Below, piece after piece: positions 32,938-40,768 of a DNA stretch of 64,000 nt (the stretch's first letter is position 1; the number at the start of each line of letters is the position of its first letter). This stretch comes from Palsa-506 sp963836355. GTDB lineage: Bacteria; Actinomycetota; Actinomycetes; Streptosporangiales; Streptosporangiaceae. The stretch covers positions 62,001-126,000 of the forward strand of contig CAWIJO010000023.1 in assembly GCA_963836355.1 (NCBI GenBank). The letters run 5' to 3'. Both the position numbers and the translations under genes were made by a program. Under the pieces are notes generated by a model. It did not search any database and was not told the DNA's origin. It worked only from the letters and a program-made list of their open reading frames with translations.

Positions 32938-35804
32938 TGCCGCTCCTCCCCGCCGTGGCCGGCCGGGTCAGTCGGACCGGCCTGCTCGGCGGGCTCCGCG
33001 GAGCCCGCGATCAGGGCCAGGAACGCATCCTCCAGGCGGCGGTTCGGCATTACCCGGTCCACCGGGACCCCGGCCTCGACAAGCGCGGCCACCACCGCGG
33101 AGGCGGCAACGCCGTTGGGATGCACCAGCACGCCGTCGGGGTGCCGCTCGGCGCCGTCGATCCCGTGCAGCCCGGCCAGCACGGTTACCGCCCGCTGCGC
33201 CTGCGTGGTGCCCACCACGATTCCGGATCCGGTGCCGATGATCTCGCTTACCGGCCCAGCCGCGAGACGGCGGCCCATGCCCATCACCACCACGTGGCTA
33301 CAGGTCTGCTCGACCTCTGCGAGCATGTGGCTGGACAGGATTACCGTCCGGCCGTCCGCCGCGTACTGGACGAGGACGTCGCGCATCTCCCTGATCTGCG
33401 GCGGATCCAGGCCGTTCATCGGCTCATCGAGCACTAGCAGGTCCGGCAGGCCGAGCATGGCCTGCGCGATCGCGAGTCGCTGGCGCATGCCGTGGGAGTA
33501 AGCGCGCACCGGGCGGTCAATGGCCGTGCCCAGGCGTGCTATCGCAAGCACTTCCGCCAGGTGCGAGTCGCCGGCCGGCCGGCCGGTCGCCCGCCAGTAC
33601 AGCTCCAGGTTGGCCCGGCCGGACAGGTGCGGCAGGAACCCGGGACCCTCGACGAACGAGCCGAGCCGAGATAGCGCCGGCGCACCGGGCCGGACCGGTC
33701 GGCCGAAGATCATGATGGTGCCGGCGCCGGCGTGGATCAGGCCCATCAGGATCCGCAGCGTGGTCGTTTTGCCCGCGCCGTTGGGCCCGAGCAGGCCGAG
33801 GACCTCGCCGCGGTTGACCCGCAGCGACACCCGGTCGACGGCCAGCTGGCCGTCGTGGTAGCGCTTGGTCAGGCCGGTGATCTCCAGCGGGACGCCGGCC
33901 AGCTCGGGTACCAGCGCGTCCCGCGGCCGGCGGCGCCCGGCGGCCAGGATCAGGCCGGCCGCCGCAACTGCCGCCAGCGGCGCTGCCCAGGTCCACCAGG
34001 GCACCCCGCCGTTGATGACCGCCAGGGCCGGGTCAGACGGCACCGACAGGCCGGGGCCGGCCAGCGCGACCTGATACGTCGCGGCCTGCTGCGGGGTGGC
34101 GTAGGCGAAATCGGTGGTGGTCAGCACCAGCCGGAGCCGGTGCCCGGCGGCGAAGTCGTAGTCGATCACCGGCAGCCGGACGGTGTGCACCGGGCCGGCC
34201 GCACCGGTCACCTGCAGCGGCGCGGCGAGCTGGCCGGGCAGCGTCGCGTTGCCCGCCTGGTCGACGTCGTAGACCTTGGCGAAGAGCGTCACCCGGGCCG
34301 CGCCGCCGACCCGGACCCGGACCGCGGGCGAGCCGGTGACCTGGACTGGCGCCGGCAGCGGAGCCGACTGGAAGACCGCGCTCTGGCCTGGCATGTCGAA
34401 GGTGAGCCCGCCGAGCGAGCCGAGGCCGGGGAAGACTGAGATCGAGGCCGGCGAGCCGCCTGGCGGGCGGATGATCGTCTGCCCGGGCCCGGTCAGCCGA
34501 AGCATGGTCCGCCTGGTCCCGCCGAGCCCCGGGTAGCGGGCCGCGGTGGCGACGCCGAGAATCTCGGTGCCGGCCGAAGGGTCGAAGCCCAGGTTCCTGG
34601 TCACCGCGAAGGCCGGCTGGCCGGTAGCGGCGGTGCCCCCGGCGCGGCCGGCCGGGGCACCTTCGGCGGCTGGCCGGAACGGCTGGTTCGGCGGCTTCAG
34701 CCACCGGTCGAACCACTGCTCGGTTAGCGCGCTGACCCGGCTGGTCTCCTGGTTGCCGCCGTCGTGCCCGCCGGCGAACCAGACCATGTCGACCGGGGCG
34801 CCGTTGCGCTTGATGGCCTGGTAGTTCGCGTCCGCCTGGTCCAGCCCGAACAGCGAGTCGTGCTTGCCCTGCACGAGCAGGGTGGGGACATCGATCCGGC
34901 CGGCCACGCTCGCCGGGCTGGACCGCTGCAACAGCGAGATCGCCTGCGGGGTCGGCTTCCCGAGCGTGGCGACCTGCCGGTAGACGGCGCAGACCGCGGG
35001 CAGGAACCGGCCGCACTGGACGGCCTGCGCCAGGGCCGCCTGGCTGGCCCGGCCCGGCTGGCCGCCGCTCTGGCCGGGCGTGCCCTGGCCGGGCGTGCCC
35101 TGGCCGGACCCGGTTCGGCCTGGCCCGCGCTGGCCGCCTGCGCCGAAGCCGACGGACCCCTGGGTGAACAGCAGGCCAGCCCACTGCTTCTTGAAAACGC
35201 CGTCTTGCGGGCCGCCGCCCGCCGCATCCGGGAACAGCGCGGTCGCCAGGTTGTTCCAGGTGATCTGCGGGACGATCGCGTCTACCCGGTGGTCGTAGGC
35301 GGCGGCCAGCAGGGCGATCCCGCCGCCGTAGGACGCTCCGGCGATGCCGACCCTGGGATCTCCGGGATGATCCAGCAGCACCCGCGGTTGCCTGGCCAGC
35401 CAGCCGATCAGTTGCTCGACGTCCTTGACCTCGTAGTCCGGGGAGTCGAGCGCGATCTGGCCGGTGGACTTGCCGAATCCGCGGGCCGACCAGGTCAGCA
35501 CGGCGAACCCGGCCCTGGCCAGTTGCTCAGCCTGCGGCCGGACCGCGTTCTTGGCCTGGCCGAATCCGTGTGCCAGCAAGATGGCCGGCGCCCGGCCGCT
35601 GCCCGCCGGAGTGAAGAAGGTGGCGTCGAGTAGCACGTCCTGGTTGCCTTGCGGGCCGTCGGTAACGGCAATCCGCAGGCTCCGCACGCTGACCGGGGCA
35701 GCGCGGCCGGCCGCGACGACCACGACGGCCACCGCGGCGATGACGAGCACGGCAGCCGCAAGCCCGGCCAGCACGCGCGCCCCCGGACGCCTGCGCAGTT
35801 TCAT
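32934..35804 (-). CDS. CocE/PepX-like extracytoplasmic hydrolase fused to ABC ATPase
   Basis: 956-aa fusion. An N-terminal membrane anchor (residues ~12-33) precedes a secreted alpha/beta hydrolase of the X-Pro dipeptidyl-peptidase/CocE type: HGFGQAKNAVRPQAE, nucleophile elbow GIAGASYGGGIALL, acid region LLVQGKHDSLFG, His in AGGHDGGNQ and a C-terminal beta-sandwich domain. A second helix (~605-625, AAPLAAVAAAGLILAAG) leads to a cytoplasmic ABC ATPase: Walker A GLLGPNGAGKTTTLRI, signature YSHGMRQRLAIAQA, Walker B LLVLDEP. A GQGTPGQGTPGQ repeat interrupts the hydrolase. Topology is consistent: hydrolase outside, ATPase inside. Predicted to couple export through the adjacent permease to processing of the cargo or of an external substrate. 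Confidence 0.92.
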   Translation of the reverse strand: MKLRRRPGARVLAGLAAAVLVIAAVAVVVVAAGRAAPVSVRSLRIAVTDGPQGNQDVLLDATFFTPAGSGRAPAILLAHGFGQAKNAVRPQAEQLARAGFAVLTWSARGFGKSTGQIALDSPDYEVKDVEQLIGWLARQPRVLLDHPGDPRVGIAGASYGGGIALLAAAYDHRVDAIVPQITWNNLATALFPDAAGGGPQDGVFKKQWAGLLFTQGSVGFGAGGQRGPGRTGSGQGTPGQGTPGQSGGQPGRASQAALAQAVQCGRFLPAVCAVYRQVATLGKPTPQAISLLQRSSPASVAGRIDVPTLLVQGKHDSLFGLDQADANYQAIKRNGAPVDMVWFAGGHDGGNQETSRVSALTEQWFDRWLKPPNQPFRPAAEGAPAGRAGGTAATGQPAFAVTRNLGFDPSAGTEILGVATAARYPGLGGTRRTMLRLTGPGQTIIRPPGGSPASISVFPGLGSLGGLTFDMPGQSAVFQSAPLPAPVQVTGSPAVRVRVGGAARVTLFAKVYDVDQAGNATLPGQLAAPLQVTGAAGPVHTVRLPVIDYDFAAGHRLRLVLTTTDFAYATPQQAATYQVALAGPGLSVPSDPALAVINGGVPWWTWAAPLAAVAAAGLILAAGRRRPRDALVPELAGVPLEITGLTKRYHDGQLAVDRVSLRVNRGEVLGLLGPNGAGKTTTLRILMGLIHAGAGTIMIFGRPVRPGAPALSRLGSFVEGPGFLPHLSGRANLELYWRATGRPAGDSHLAEVLAIARLGTAIDRPVRAYSHGMRQRLAIAQAMLGLPDLLVLDEPMNGLDPPQIREMRDVLVQYAADGRTVILSSHMLAEVEQTCSHVVVMGMGRRLAAGPVSEIIGTGSGIVVGTTQAQRAVTVLAGLHGIDGAERHPDGVLVHPNGVAASAVVAALVEAGVPVDRVMPNRRLEDAFLALIAGSAEPAEQAGPTDPAGHGGEERQ

Positions 35805-36064
35805 ACCCGGACGTTAGCAACGCGCAGGCACTGCCCCGGCCCGCTGCCCGAACGCTAACGGCGCCGTAACATGGCCGGCCGCCCTGGCCAGCCGCCGGCC
35901 GCTGATCGCGGGCGCAACGGCGGCCCGTCGCTGCGGGCGCGCGCGCCGGCTCTGGCTTCGCGGCGCGGCCAGTCGCACCCCGACTCGTAACTGGCGCGGT
36001 TCGTGACTGGGACGAAGTCACAACTGATCACCGGATCAGGCGGTGTTGATCGTGCGCCAGGCCG

Positions 36065-36313
36065 CTAGCCCTTGGGGGCGACGAACGTTCCCTTTCCCAC
36101 CACGCTGGCGACTAGGCCGCGCTCGCGGAGCTCCCGCATGGTCCGGCGCACGGTCTGGTAGGCGATCCCCCACTGATCGGCCAGATCCCGCTCTGCTGGC
36201 AGCCGGGCGCCTGGCGCCAGGTCGCCAGCAGCAATCCTGGCCGCGATGTAGTCGGCGGCCTGGACGTACAGAGGTGTCGGCGAGTCGGGGTTGAAGATCG
36301 GCGGCTCAGCCAT
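36065..36313 (-). CDS. Minimal GntR-family (YtrA-like) regulator
   Basis: 82-aa protein consisting only of the GntR winged helix (PLYVQAADYIAARIAAGDL, LPAERDLADQWGIAYQTVRR, LVASVVGKGTFVA), with no effector domain. Very short GntR proteins of this kind regulate ABC genes or mobile-element genes and bind inverted repeats. ATG 36313 is chosen where homology starts; a longer frame to 36382 would run through the inverted repeat. It is divergent from a 57-aa ORF, with a perfect inverted repeat between them. Confidence 0.9.
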   Translation of the reverse strand: MAEPPIFNPDSPTPLYVQAADYIAARIAAGDLAPGARLPAERDLADQWGIAYQTVRRTMRELRERGLVASVVGKGTFVAPKG

Positions 36314-36357
36314 GTCGATCACTGTAAGGCAGCGTTGACCTGCCAAAATACTCGCGA

Positions 36358-36381
36358 TGCTATACATCGCTACGTATAGCA
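36358..36381. promoter_or_regulatory. Perfect 8+8 inverted repeat, probable GntR operator
   Basis: TGCTATAC (36358-36365) and GTATAGCA (36374-36381) with an 8-nt spacer, in an A/T-rich island between divergent starts at 36313 and 36436. Each half contains TATA/TATAC, so the site may overlap -10 elements. Position and symmetry fit autoregulation by the adjacent GntR protein. Confidence 0.65.
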
Positions 36382-36435
36382 TTGTAGAGAGTTATCTTCC
36401 ATGGACGGCCCGAACGCAGCGCTGCGAGGAGTGCG

Positions 36436-36609
36436 GTGAGCAACGACCGCAAGGACCCGCCCGGTCTGGTGTTCGGTGACGCTGGCGGGTGGATCTCCGG
36501 CCCGGCGCTGGACTCCGACCAGTTAGAGCGCAAGCAGCTTGGCGGCCCGTGGTTCGGCATCAACGTCGGCGCGTGGATGAAGGAGTACGGCGGCCGGTGC
36601 CGTAGCTGA
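36436..36609 (+). CDS. 57-aa hypothetical protein divergent from GntR
   Basis: Unrecognised small protein: starts MSNDRKDPPGLVFGDAGG and ends INVGAWMKEYGGRCRS. GAGGAG lies 7 nt before GTG 36436, and third codon positions are mostly G/C, as in real genes here. No membrane helix; Gly/Trp-rich and mildly charged. It faces the minimal GntR gene across a shared inverted repeat, so co-regulation is likely. In the same frame after its TGA the sequence stays open to 36837, but with weaker codon bias. Confidence 0.6.
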   Translation: MSNDRKDPPGLVFGDAGGWISGPALDSDQLERKQLGGPWFGINVGAWMKEYGGRCRS

Positions 36610-36810
36610 CGAGCCGTTTCTGCCGCGCTCGACGGTGCGCTAGCGGCCGGCCGCATTTCGTCTCCGCGGCCGACAACCGCGGCGGCGATCACGGCGGAGG
36701 CTCTTGCCGTGGCGGCGGCAGCCGAGGCGGCTGAGCACCGGCGGTCGCCGAGCATTACGACGCCTGCTGCCACGGCGGCAGACGCGGACCGCGGCACCGG
36801 GCTGGCCCGG

Positions 36811-37158
36811 CTAGGGAGACGACGAGGCAGTAGCTGAGGGAGCCGGCGTCGAGGAGGACGGCGATGTCGGCGATGTCGGCGGAACGCTGGTCGGCGGCCG
36901 TGGCGTCGCGCTCGGACGCGGCGTCGCGCTCGGACGCGGCGTCGCGCTCGTCGTCGGGGACGCCGAACTCGCCGGCGTGGTCGGCGAGGCTGGTTTCCGA
37001 GTGCTCGCCGGCGGTGAGGTGGCGGGCGCGGGCGAGACTGCCGGCTGTATCGTCGAGGTGCCCTGGTCGGCCGACCAATGGTGATATTTCGTGTTGGCCG
37101 CCAGGGCGACCAAGAAGATTGCGATCAGAACCCAGGTCGAGGTCCGGACCCGTCGCAT
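36811..37158 (-). CDS. Membrane-anchored Pro/Ser/Thr-rich small protein
   Basis: 115-aa protein: basic start MRRVRTSTW, one N-terminal membrane helix (VLIAIFLVALAA), then an extracytoplasmic low-complexity tail of Pro, Ser and Thr with tandem SATPRP units encoded by an 18-bp DNA repeat. Its start overlaps the MscS stop (TGATG), so it is co-translated with the channel. Probably a cell-wall-spanning accessory peptide; no known family. Confidence 0.7.
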   Translation of the reverse strand: MRRVRTSTWVLIAIFLVALAANTKYHHWSADQGTSTIQPAVSPAPATSPPASTRKPASPTTPASSASPTTSATPRPSATPRPSATPRPPTSVPPTSPTSPSSSTPAPSATASSSP

Positions 37159-38036
37159 CAGCCGGTCCCGGTCGGCTCTGCGGTTTCCAGGGCGGCGGAC
37201 AGGTTGATGCCCTCGCGCCGGAGCCCGGCCGCGATCCGGGCCCGCAGCATCCGCCCGACGTCGAACTGCTTTCCTGGCAGCGTCCTGGCCACCAGCCGGA
37301 CCTGGAAGTGGTCCACGTCGATGCTCTGGACACCCATCACGGCCGGGGAATCCAGCAGCAGCTCGCGCAGTTCCGGCTCCTGGTACGACTCCTCCCCGAT
37401 CTGCCGCAGCAGGTCACTCACCCGGTAGACATCCAACGCAGCGGGCACCGGCACGTCCACCACGGCACGCGCCCAGTCGCGGGACAGATTGGTTACCTGG
37501 GTGATCTGGCCGTTGGGGGTGATCACCACCTCGCCGTCGGCGGTGCGCACCGTGGTCACCCGGAGCGTGACGTCCTCGACCGTGCCGATCGCGGGGTCGG
37601 GCAGGCTCGGCACCGAAAGGCGGATGAGATCCCCGAAGCCGTACTGGCGCTCGGTGATGATGAAGAAGCCGGCCAGGATGTCCTGCACGATGCGCTGCGC
37701 GCCGAACCCCAGCGCCACGGCTACCACCGCGGCCGGGGCGACCAGGCTCGTCACGGGAAAGGTCAGGGCCGCCGCGACCTGCACCGCAGTAGCGCAGTAG
37801 ATGACCACCAGGGTGGTCCAGGTGATCACCTGCGCCAGCGCGTGCCGGTGCTTGGCCGCCTCCGAGCGGACCAGCGCGTCCGTCTCCTGCGCATTGGCGT
37901 CGATCCGGTCCGTGATCCGCCCGCCCGCCCAGGCCGCGAACCGGGTCACCAAGATCGCTCCCACCACGAGCAGCAGGACCTCCAGACCGCGGCTCGCCCA
38001 CATCTGGGCTTCGTGCAGTGTCACACCTGAAAACAT
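37158..38036 (-). CDS. MscS-family mechanosensitive ion channel
   Basis: 292-aa small-conductance mechanosensitive channel. Two N-terminal helices, a Gly/Ala-rich pore-lining helix (APAAVVAVALGFGAQRIVQD), the beta-domain entry (GDLIRL, VEDVTLRVTTVRTADGEVVI, PNGQITQVTNLS) and a C-terminal alpha/beta domain. Releases solutes on hypo-osmotic shock. ATG 38036 (MFSGVTLHEAQ) is chosen; the in-frame extension to 38210 crosses the divergent GntR promoter. Confidence 0.92.
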   Translation of the reverse strand: MFSGVTLHEAQMWASRGLEVLLLVVGAILVTRFAAWAGGRITDRIDANAQETDALVRSEAAKHRHALAQVITWTTLVVIYCATAVQVAAALTFPVTSLVAPAAVVAVALGFGAQRIVQDILAGFFIITERQYGFGDLIRLSVPSLPDPAIGTVEDVTLRVTTVRTADGEVVITPNGQITQVTNLSRDWARAVVDVPVPAALDVYRVSDLLRQIGEESYQEPELRELLLDSPAVMGVQSIDVDHFQVRLVARTLPGKQFDVGRMLRARIAAGLRREGINLSAALETAEPTGTG

Positions 38037-38083
38037 AGCCGCCCATCGGCCCGGCCGCAGGAGGCCGGCCGGGACGGAAACCC

Positions 38084-38113
38084 TTGATTTACATTTGATT
38101 ATGTCTTTATAGT
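38084..38113 (+). promoter_or_regulatory. Promoter of the GntR/UTRA gene; probable leaderless mRNA
   Basis: -35 TTGATT (38084-38089), 18-nt spacer, -10 TATAGT (38108-38113). A transcript would begin at about 38119-38122, the ATG itself being at 38122, with no ribosome-binding site, so a leaderless mRNA is predicted. Confidence 0.55.
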
Positions 38114-38121
38114 CTTTTGTC

Positions 38122-38943
38122 ATGACGGCTGCTCCTGACCCTGCGGTGAGCCCGCGCCTGGCCGCCGCCGTGCACCGGCACAGCCCCGTCCCGCTGCACC
38201 ACCAGATCAAGGTCGCGGTACTTCAGGGCGTCGAGGAGGGGTGGCTGCAGCCCGGCGAGCAGCTGCCCAGGGAGCGGGAACTCGCCGATGCCATCGGCGT
38301 CAGCCTGGCGCCCGTCCGGCAGGCGATGGCCGACCTCACCAAGGAGGGCTACGTCGACCGGACCAGGGGCAAGGGCACCTTCGTCCGTGATCGCAAGCTG
38401 GTCGAGAAGATCCAGATCCTGGGCAGCTTCCACGACTCGGTTCGCCGGCAGGGCCTGGAAACGGCCGTGCAGGTGCTGACCAGCGAGCTCGTCAAGCCAT
38501 CGCACGAGATCGCGACTGCGCTAGCGCTGCGCGGCCAGCAGGCGTGGTGCCTGCGCCGGCTCGCGCTGCTGGACGGCGAGCCGCTGGCGCTGCTTACCGC
38601 GTGGCTGCCGCCCAGGTATGCCCGCGGCGTCCGGCATCTGGACCTCGGCGCCGGCTCGCTGTACGAGGCGCTCGCCGAGGTGCACGGCACGGCGATGACG
38701 TCGGCCGACAACATGGTTGAAGTCGACCGCGCCGGGCTCGGCGACGCCGAACTGCTCGGGCTGGCCCCGGGCTCGCCGGTCATGCGGGTAATCGGCATCA
38801 CCAGGAACCAGCAGGACCGCCCCGTCGAGTACTCCGACGTGCTCTACCGGCCGGAACGGTTCCGGTTCGCCATCGAAAGCCGGCGGCAGACGCCGGAAAG
38901 CGAGTCTCAGCCCGCTGGCGGCGCCCCCGCGCCGCACGCCTGA
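38122..38943 (+). CDS. GntR-family regulator with UTRA domain
   Basis: 273-aa HutC/PhnF-type regulator: N-terminal winged helix (VPLHHQIKVAVLQGVEEGWL, LPRERELADAIGVSLAPVRQ, GYVDRTRGKGTFVRD, residues ~20-95) and C-terminal UTRA ligand-binding domain (LGAGSLYEALAEVHG, LLGLAPGSPVMRVIGITRNQ, VEYSDVLYRPERFRF). Downstream on the same strand lie remnants of an amino-acid permease and a SIS phosphosugar protein, the kind of genes such regulators control; this regulator may have lost its targets. Confidence 0.93.
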   Translation: MTAAPDPAVSPRLAAAVHRHSPVPLHHQIKVAVLQGVEEGWLQPGEQLPRERELADAIGVSLAPVRQAMADLTKEGYVDRTRGKGTFVRDRKLVEKIQILGSFHDSVRRQGLETAVQVLTSELVKPSHEIATALALRGQQAWCLRRLALLDGEPLALLTAWLPPRYARGVRHLDLGAGSLYEALAEVHGTAMTSADNMVEVDRAGLGDAELLGLAPGSPVMRVIGITRNQQDRPVEYSDVLYRPERFRFAIESRRQTPESESQPAGGAPAPHA

Positions 38944-38963
38944 TCCGGAGGATCACATGGCAA

Positions 38964-39119
38964 ATGACCTCTCCCCTCCCATCGGATTTCGCCGGCGACG
39001 GGCAGCTCTTCGTCCGGAATTCGACCGGCCTGGTCAGGGAGGTGTCCAAGTGGGACGCCCTGATCATGAACTCGCTCGGCATGAACGTCGCGCTGGGCGC
39101 CAACTTCCTGCTGCTCTGA
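38964..39119 (+). pseudogene. APC-family permease, N-terminal fragment
   Basis: Only the first 51 residues of an amino-acid permease survive (GDGQLFVRNSTGLVREVSKW, then DALIMNSLGMNVALGANFLL), ending at a TGA that appears where the sequence jumps to unrelated DNA. Intact relatives have about 500 aa and 12 membrane helices. Follows the GntR gene by 20 bp, with GGAG upstream. Confidence 0.75.
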
Positions 39120-39165
39120 GGCCGAAAGGGCTGATGAGGCTCCTGACCCGAAGTGCGACATCGGG

Positions 39166-39411
39166 GTGATGCGCCGGGAAATAGGGATGATCCCGGACGT
39201 CATCTCCGACGTGCTCGACGACGCCGGCGGGCAGATCACCACGCTGGCCAAGCGGCTGGCCAGCCGCGGCGTCCGGCACCTGTGGCTAACCGGCTGCGGC
39301 GACTCGGCCTTCGCCGGGCTGGCGGCTGAGCTGGCGTTCCAGCGCCACTCCGGGCTGACCGCGCACCCGGCGCACGCCCTTGACCTGGCTCGGCTCGTCG
39401 CCCGGACGTCG
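39166..39411 (+). pseudogene. SIS-domain protein, N-terminal fragment
   Basis: About 80 residues of a phosphosugar isomerase-type SIS protein: MIPDVISDVLDDAGGQITTL, HLWLTGCGDSAFAGLAAELA and HPAHALDLAR. The match ends abruptly near 39405, where the reading frame enters a metallophosphoesterase sequence. Intact homologues have about 330 aa; the second SIS repeat is gone. Confidence 0.75.
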
Positions 39412-39930
39412 ACAGCTCATCAACGAGACCATGAGCCGGTGGCTGGATCTGGCCGGGGACCGGCTGGCCGGCACCGGGATCGAGTGCATCTTCGCCCCGG
39501 GCAACGACGACCCGTTCTTCGTGGATGACCTGCTCCGCAGCTCGGCATCGGTGATCGACCCGGACGAGCGGGTGATCGAGCTGCCCGGCGGGTTCCCGAT
39601 GATCTCGGTCGGCTACTCGAACGGGCGCCCTGGGACTCGCCGCGCGAGCTTGACGAGCCTGACCTGGCCGCGGTGATCGACCGGGAGGCCGCCAAGCTCG
39701 ACGACCCGGGAAAGGCGATCTTCAACCTGCACGTCCCGCCGAAGGACACGCCAATCGACCAGGCGATGGCGCTGGACAAGGAGTTCCGGCCGAAGATGAG
39801 CGGCGGGTCGCCGATCATCACCGGCGTCGGCAGCTCCGCGGTACGGGAGGCCATCACCAGGTACCAGCCGATGCTCAGCCTGCACGGGCACATCCACGAG
39901 TCCCGCGGCGAGGCGCGGATCGGCCGTACG
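39408..39930 (+). pseudogene. Metallophosphoesterase, C-terminal fragment with frameshift
   Basis: Begins mid-protein at LINETMSRWLDLAGDRL, continues IECIFAPGNDDPFFVDDLL and GGFPMISVGYSN, shifts frame near 39625 (GYSN should run into RAPWDSPRELDEPDL), then IFNLHVPPKDTPIDQAMALD and LSLHGHIHESRGEARIGRT. The last has the GHxH metal-binding motif; the N-terminal DxH and GD motifs are missing. Fragment joins a LOG-type sequence at about 39930. Confidence 0.75.
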
Positions 39931-40113
39931 CTGGCTCGCGCAGGGCTGGACCGTGATCACCGGCGGGTACGGCGGGCTGATGGCGGCGACCGCGCGCGGG
40001 GCCGCCGCGGCCGGCGGCCATACCGTGGGCCTGCCGATGGCACCGTGGGAGCACCTTATGCCGGAGGCGACCAACGCCGAGCTGCGCTGGAGCGACGACT
40101 ACGCGCAGCGGCT
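39930..40113 (+). pseudogene. LOG / TIGR00725-type protein, internal fragment
   Basis: About 55 residues of a Rossmann-fold nucleotide-phosphate-binding protein: WLAQGWTVITGGYGGLMAAT, ARGAAAAGGHTVGLPM and NAELRWSDDYAQRLA. Both ends are missing, including the PGGxGTxxE motif. It lies between the phosphoesterase fragment and the 3' end of the anti-sigma-type gene on the opposite strand. Confidence 0.65.
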
Positions 40114-40152
40114 CGCGCGCCATCTTCATCGGCCAGGCCAGCGCGCCGTACG

Positions 40153-40557
40153 TCAGGCGGGCAGCTCGAACCAGACGATACGGCCGATTTCGCCGTCGCT
40201 GATGACACCCCACCTGCTGGCGAGACGGCAGACGATTTGCAGGCCGCGCCCGTGCTGCTCGCCTGCCCGGGGTGAGTAGTCCCAGCGGCCGCCCTGGTCT
40301 TCGACTTCGACCCGGATACGGTCGCCGCCGGTGATGGCGACCCGGACGGTGAACTGCCCGCCCGGCTTGCCCGAGTCGCTATGCGCCACCGCGTTGGCGG
40401 CGAGCTCGGATAAACACAGGACCGCATCGTCGATGACCGCCGGGCAGCCGCACATGATGCCGCGCACGAAGCGGCGCGCCTCGCGGACGAATTCGGCCCG
40501 CCCGGGAAACGTGCGAGACCTGGCCAGGTCCGGCAGCGCGGCAGTGGTCTCCCCCAT
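40153..40557 (-). CDS. Anti-sigma-type serine kinase / HATPase protein
   Basis: 134-aa stand-alone GHKL ATPase of the SpoIIAB/RsbW-like group abundant in actinomycetes. N-box CLSELAANAVAHSDSG, G1-type VEVEDQGGRWDY and G2-type GRGLQIVCRLASRWG. Partner-switching regulation of a sigma factor or of PP2C phosphatases is the family role; no sigma or STAS gene is adjacent. ATG 40557 (MGETTAAL) is preferred over the start at 40587. A strikingly A/T-rich promoter region lies upstream. Confidence 0.88.
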   Translation of the reverse strand: MGETTAALPDLARSRTFPGRAEFVREARRFVRGIMCGCPAVIDDAVLCLSELAANAVAHSDSGKPGGQFTVRVAITGGDRIRVEVEDQGGRWDYSPRAGEQHGRGLQIVCRLASRWGVISDGEIGRIVWFELPA

Positions 40558-40599
40558 GCAGTCGTCTCCCCGTCTCGGCGGCCACACCAGTTCCGCGGA

Positions 40600-40735
40600 C
40601 GCTCTAAGAGCACTTTAATTCGAGCCAAGAACAAAGTTGCGCCATTTTAAAAGTTTGCATATTGCTGTCTCGTATAGAGAAAAAGCCTACGAATAAATTC
40701 ATTCCATAGCGTGCCATGAGATACCCGCATATCGG
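40600..40735. promoter_or_regulatory. A/T-rich promoter island upstream of the HATPase gene
   Basis: About 135 bp that are far richer in A/T than the surroundings, with runs such as TTTTAAAAG, AGAGAAAAAG and AATAAATTCATT. It sits between the HATPase start (40557) and the cytosine deaminase stop (40769). It probably holds the HATPase promoter and may bind nucleoid proteins; no single -35/-10 pair is convincing. Confidence 0.45.
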
Positions 40736-40768
40736 GTGGTACGCATTCACCGCCGGAATGCGGCTGGG

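Noticed and set aside
36610..36837. In-frame continuation of the 57-aa ORF after its TGA, suggesting stop-codon readthrough
   Set aside because: Third-position G/C drops clearly after the stop and the Ala-rich sequence has no recognisable domain; no readthrough signal is visible.
36065..36837. Integrative element of pSAM2 type, suggested by a short GntR protein and a small partner ORF
   Set aside because: No integrase, excisionase, replication or transfer gene and no attachment-site tRNA in the window.
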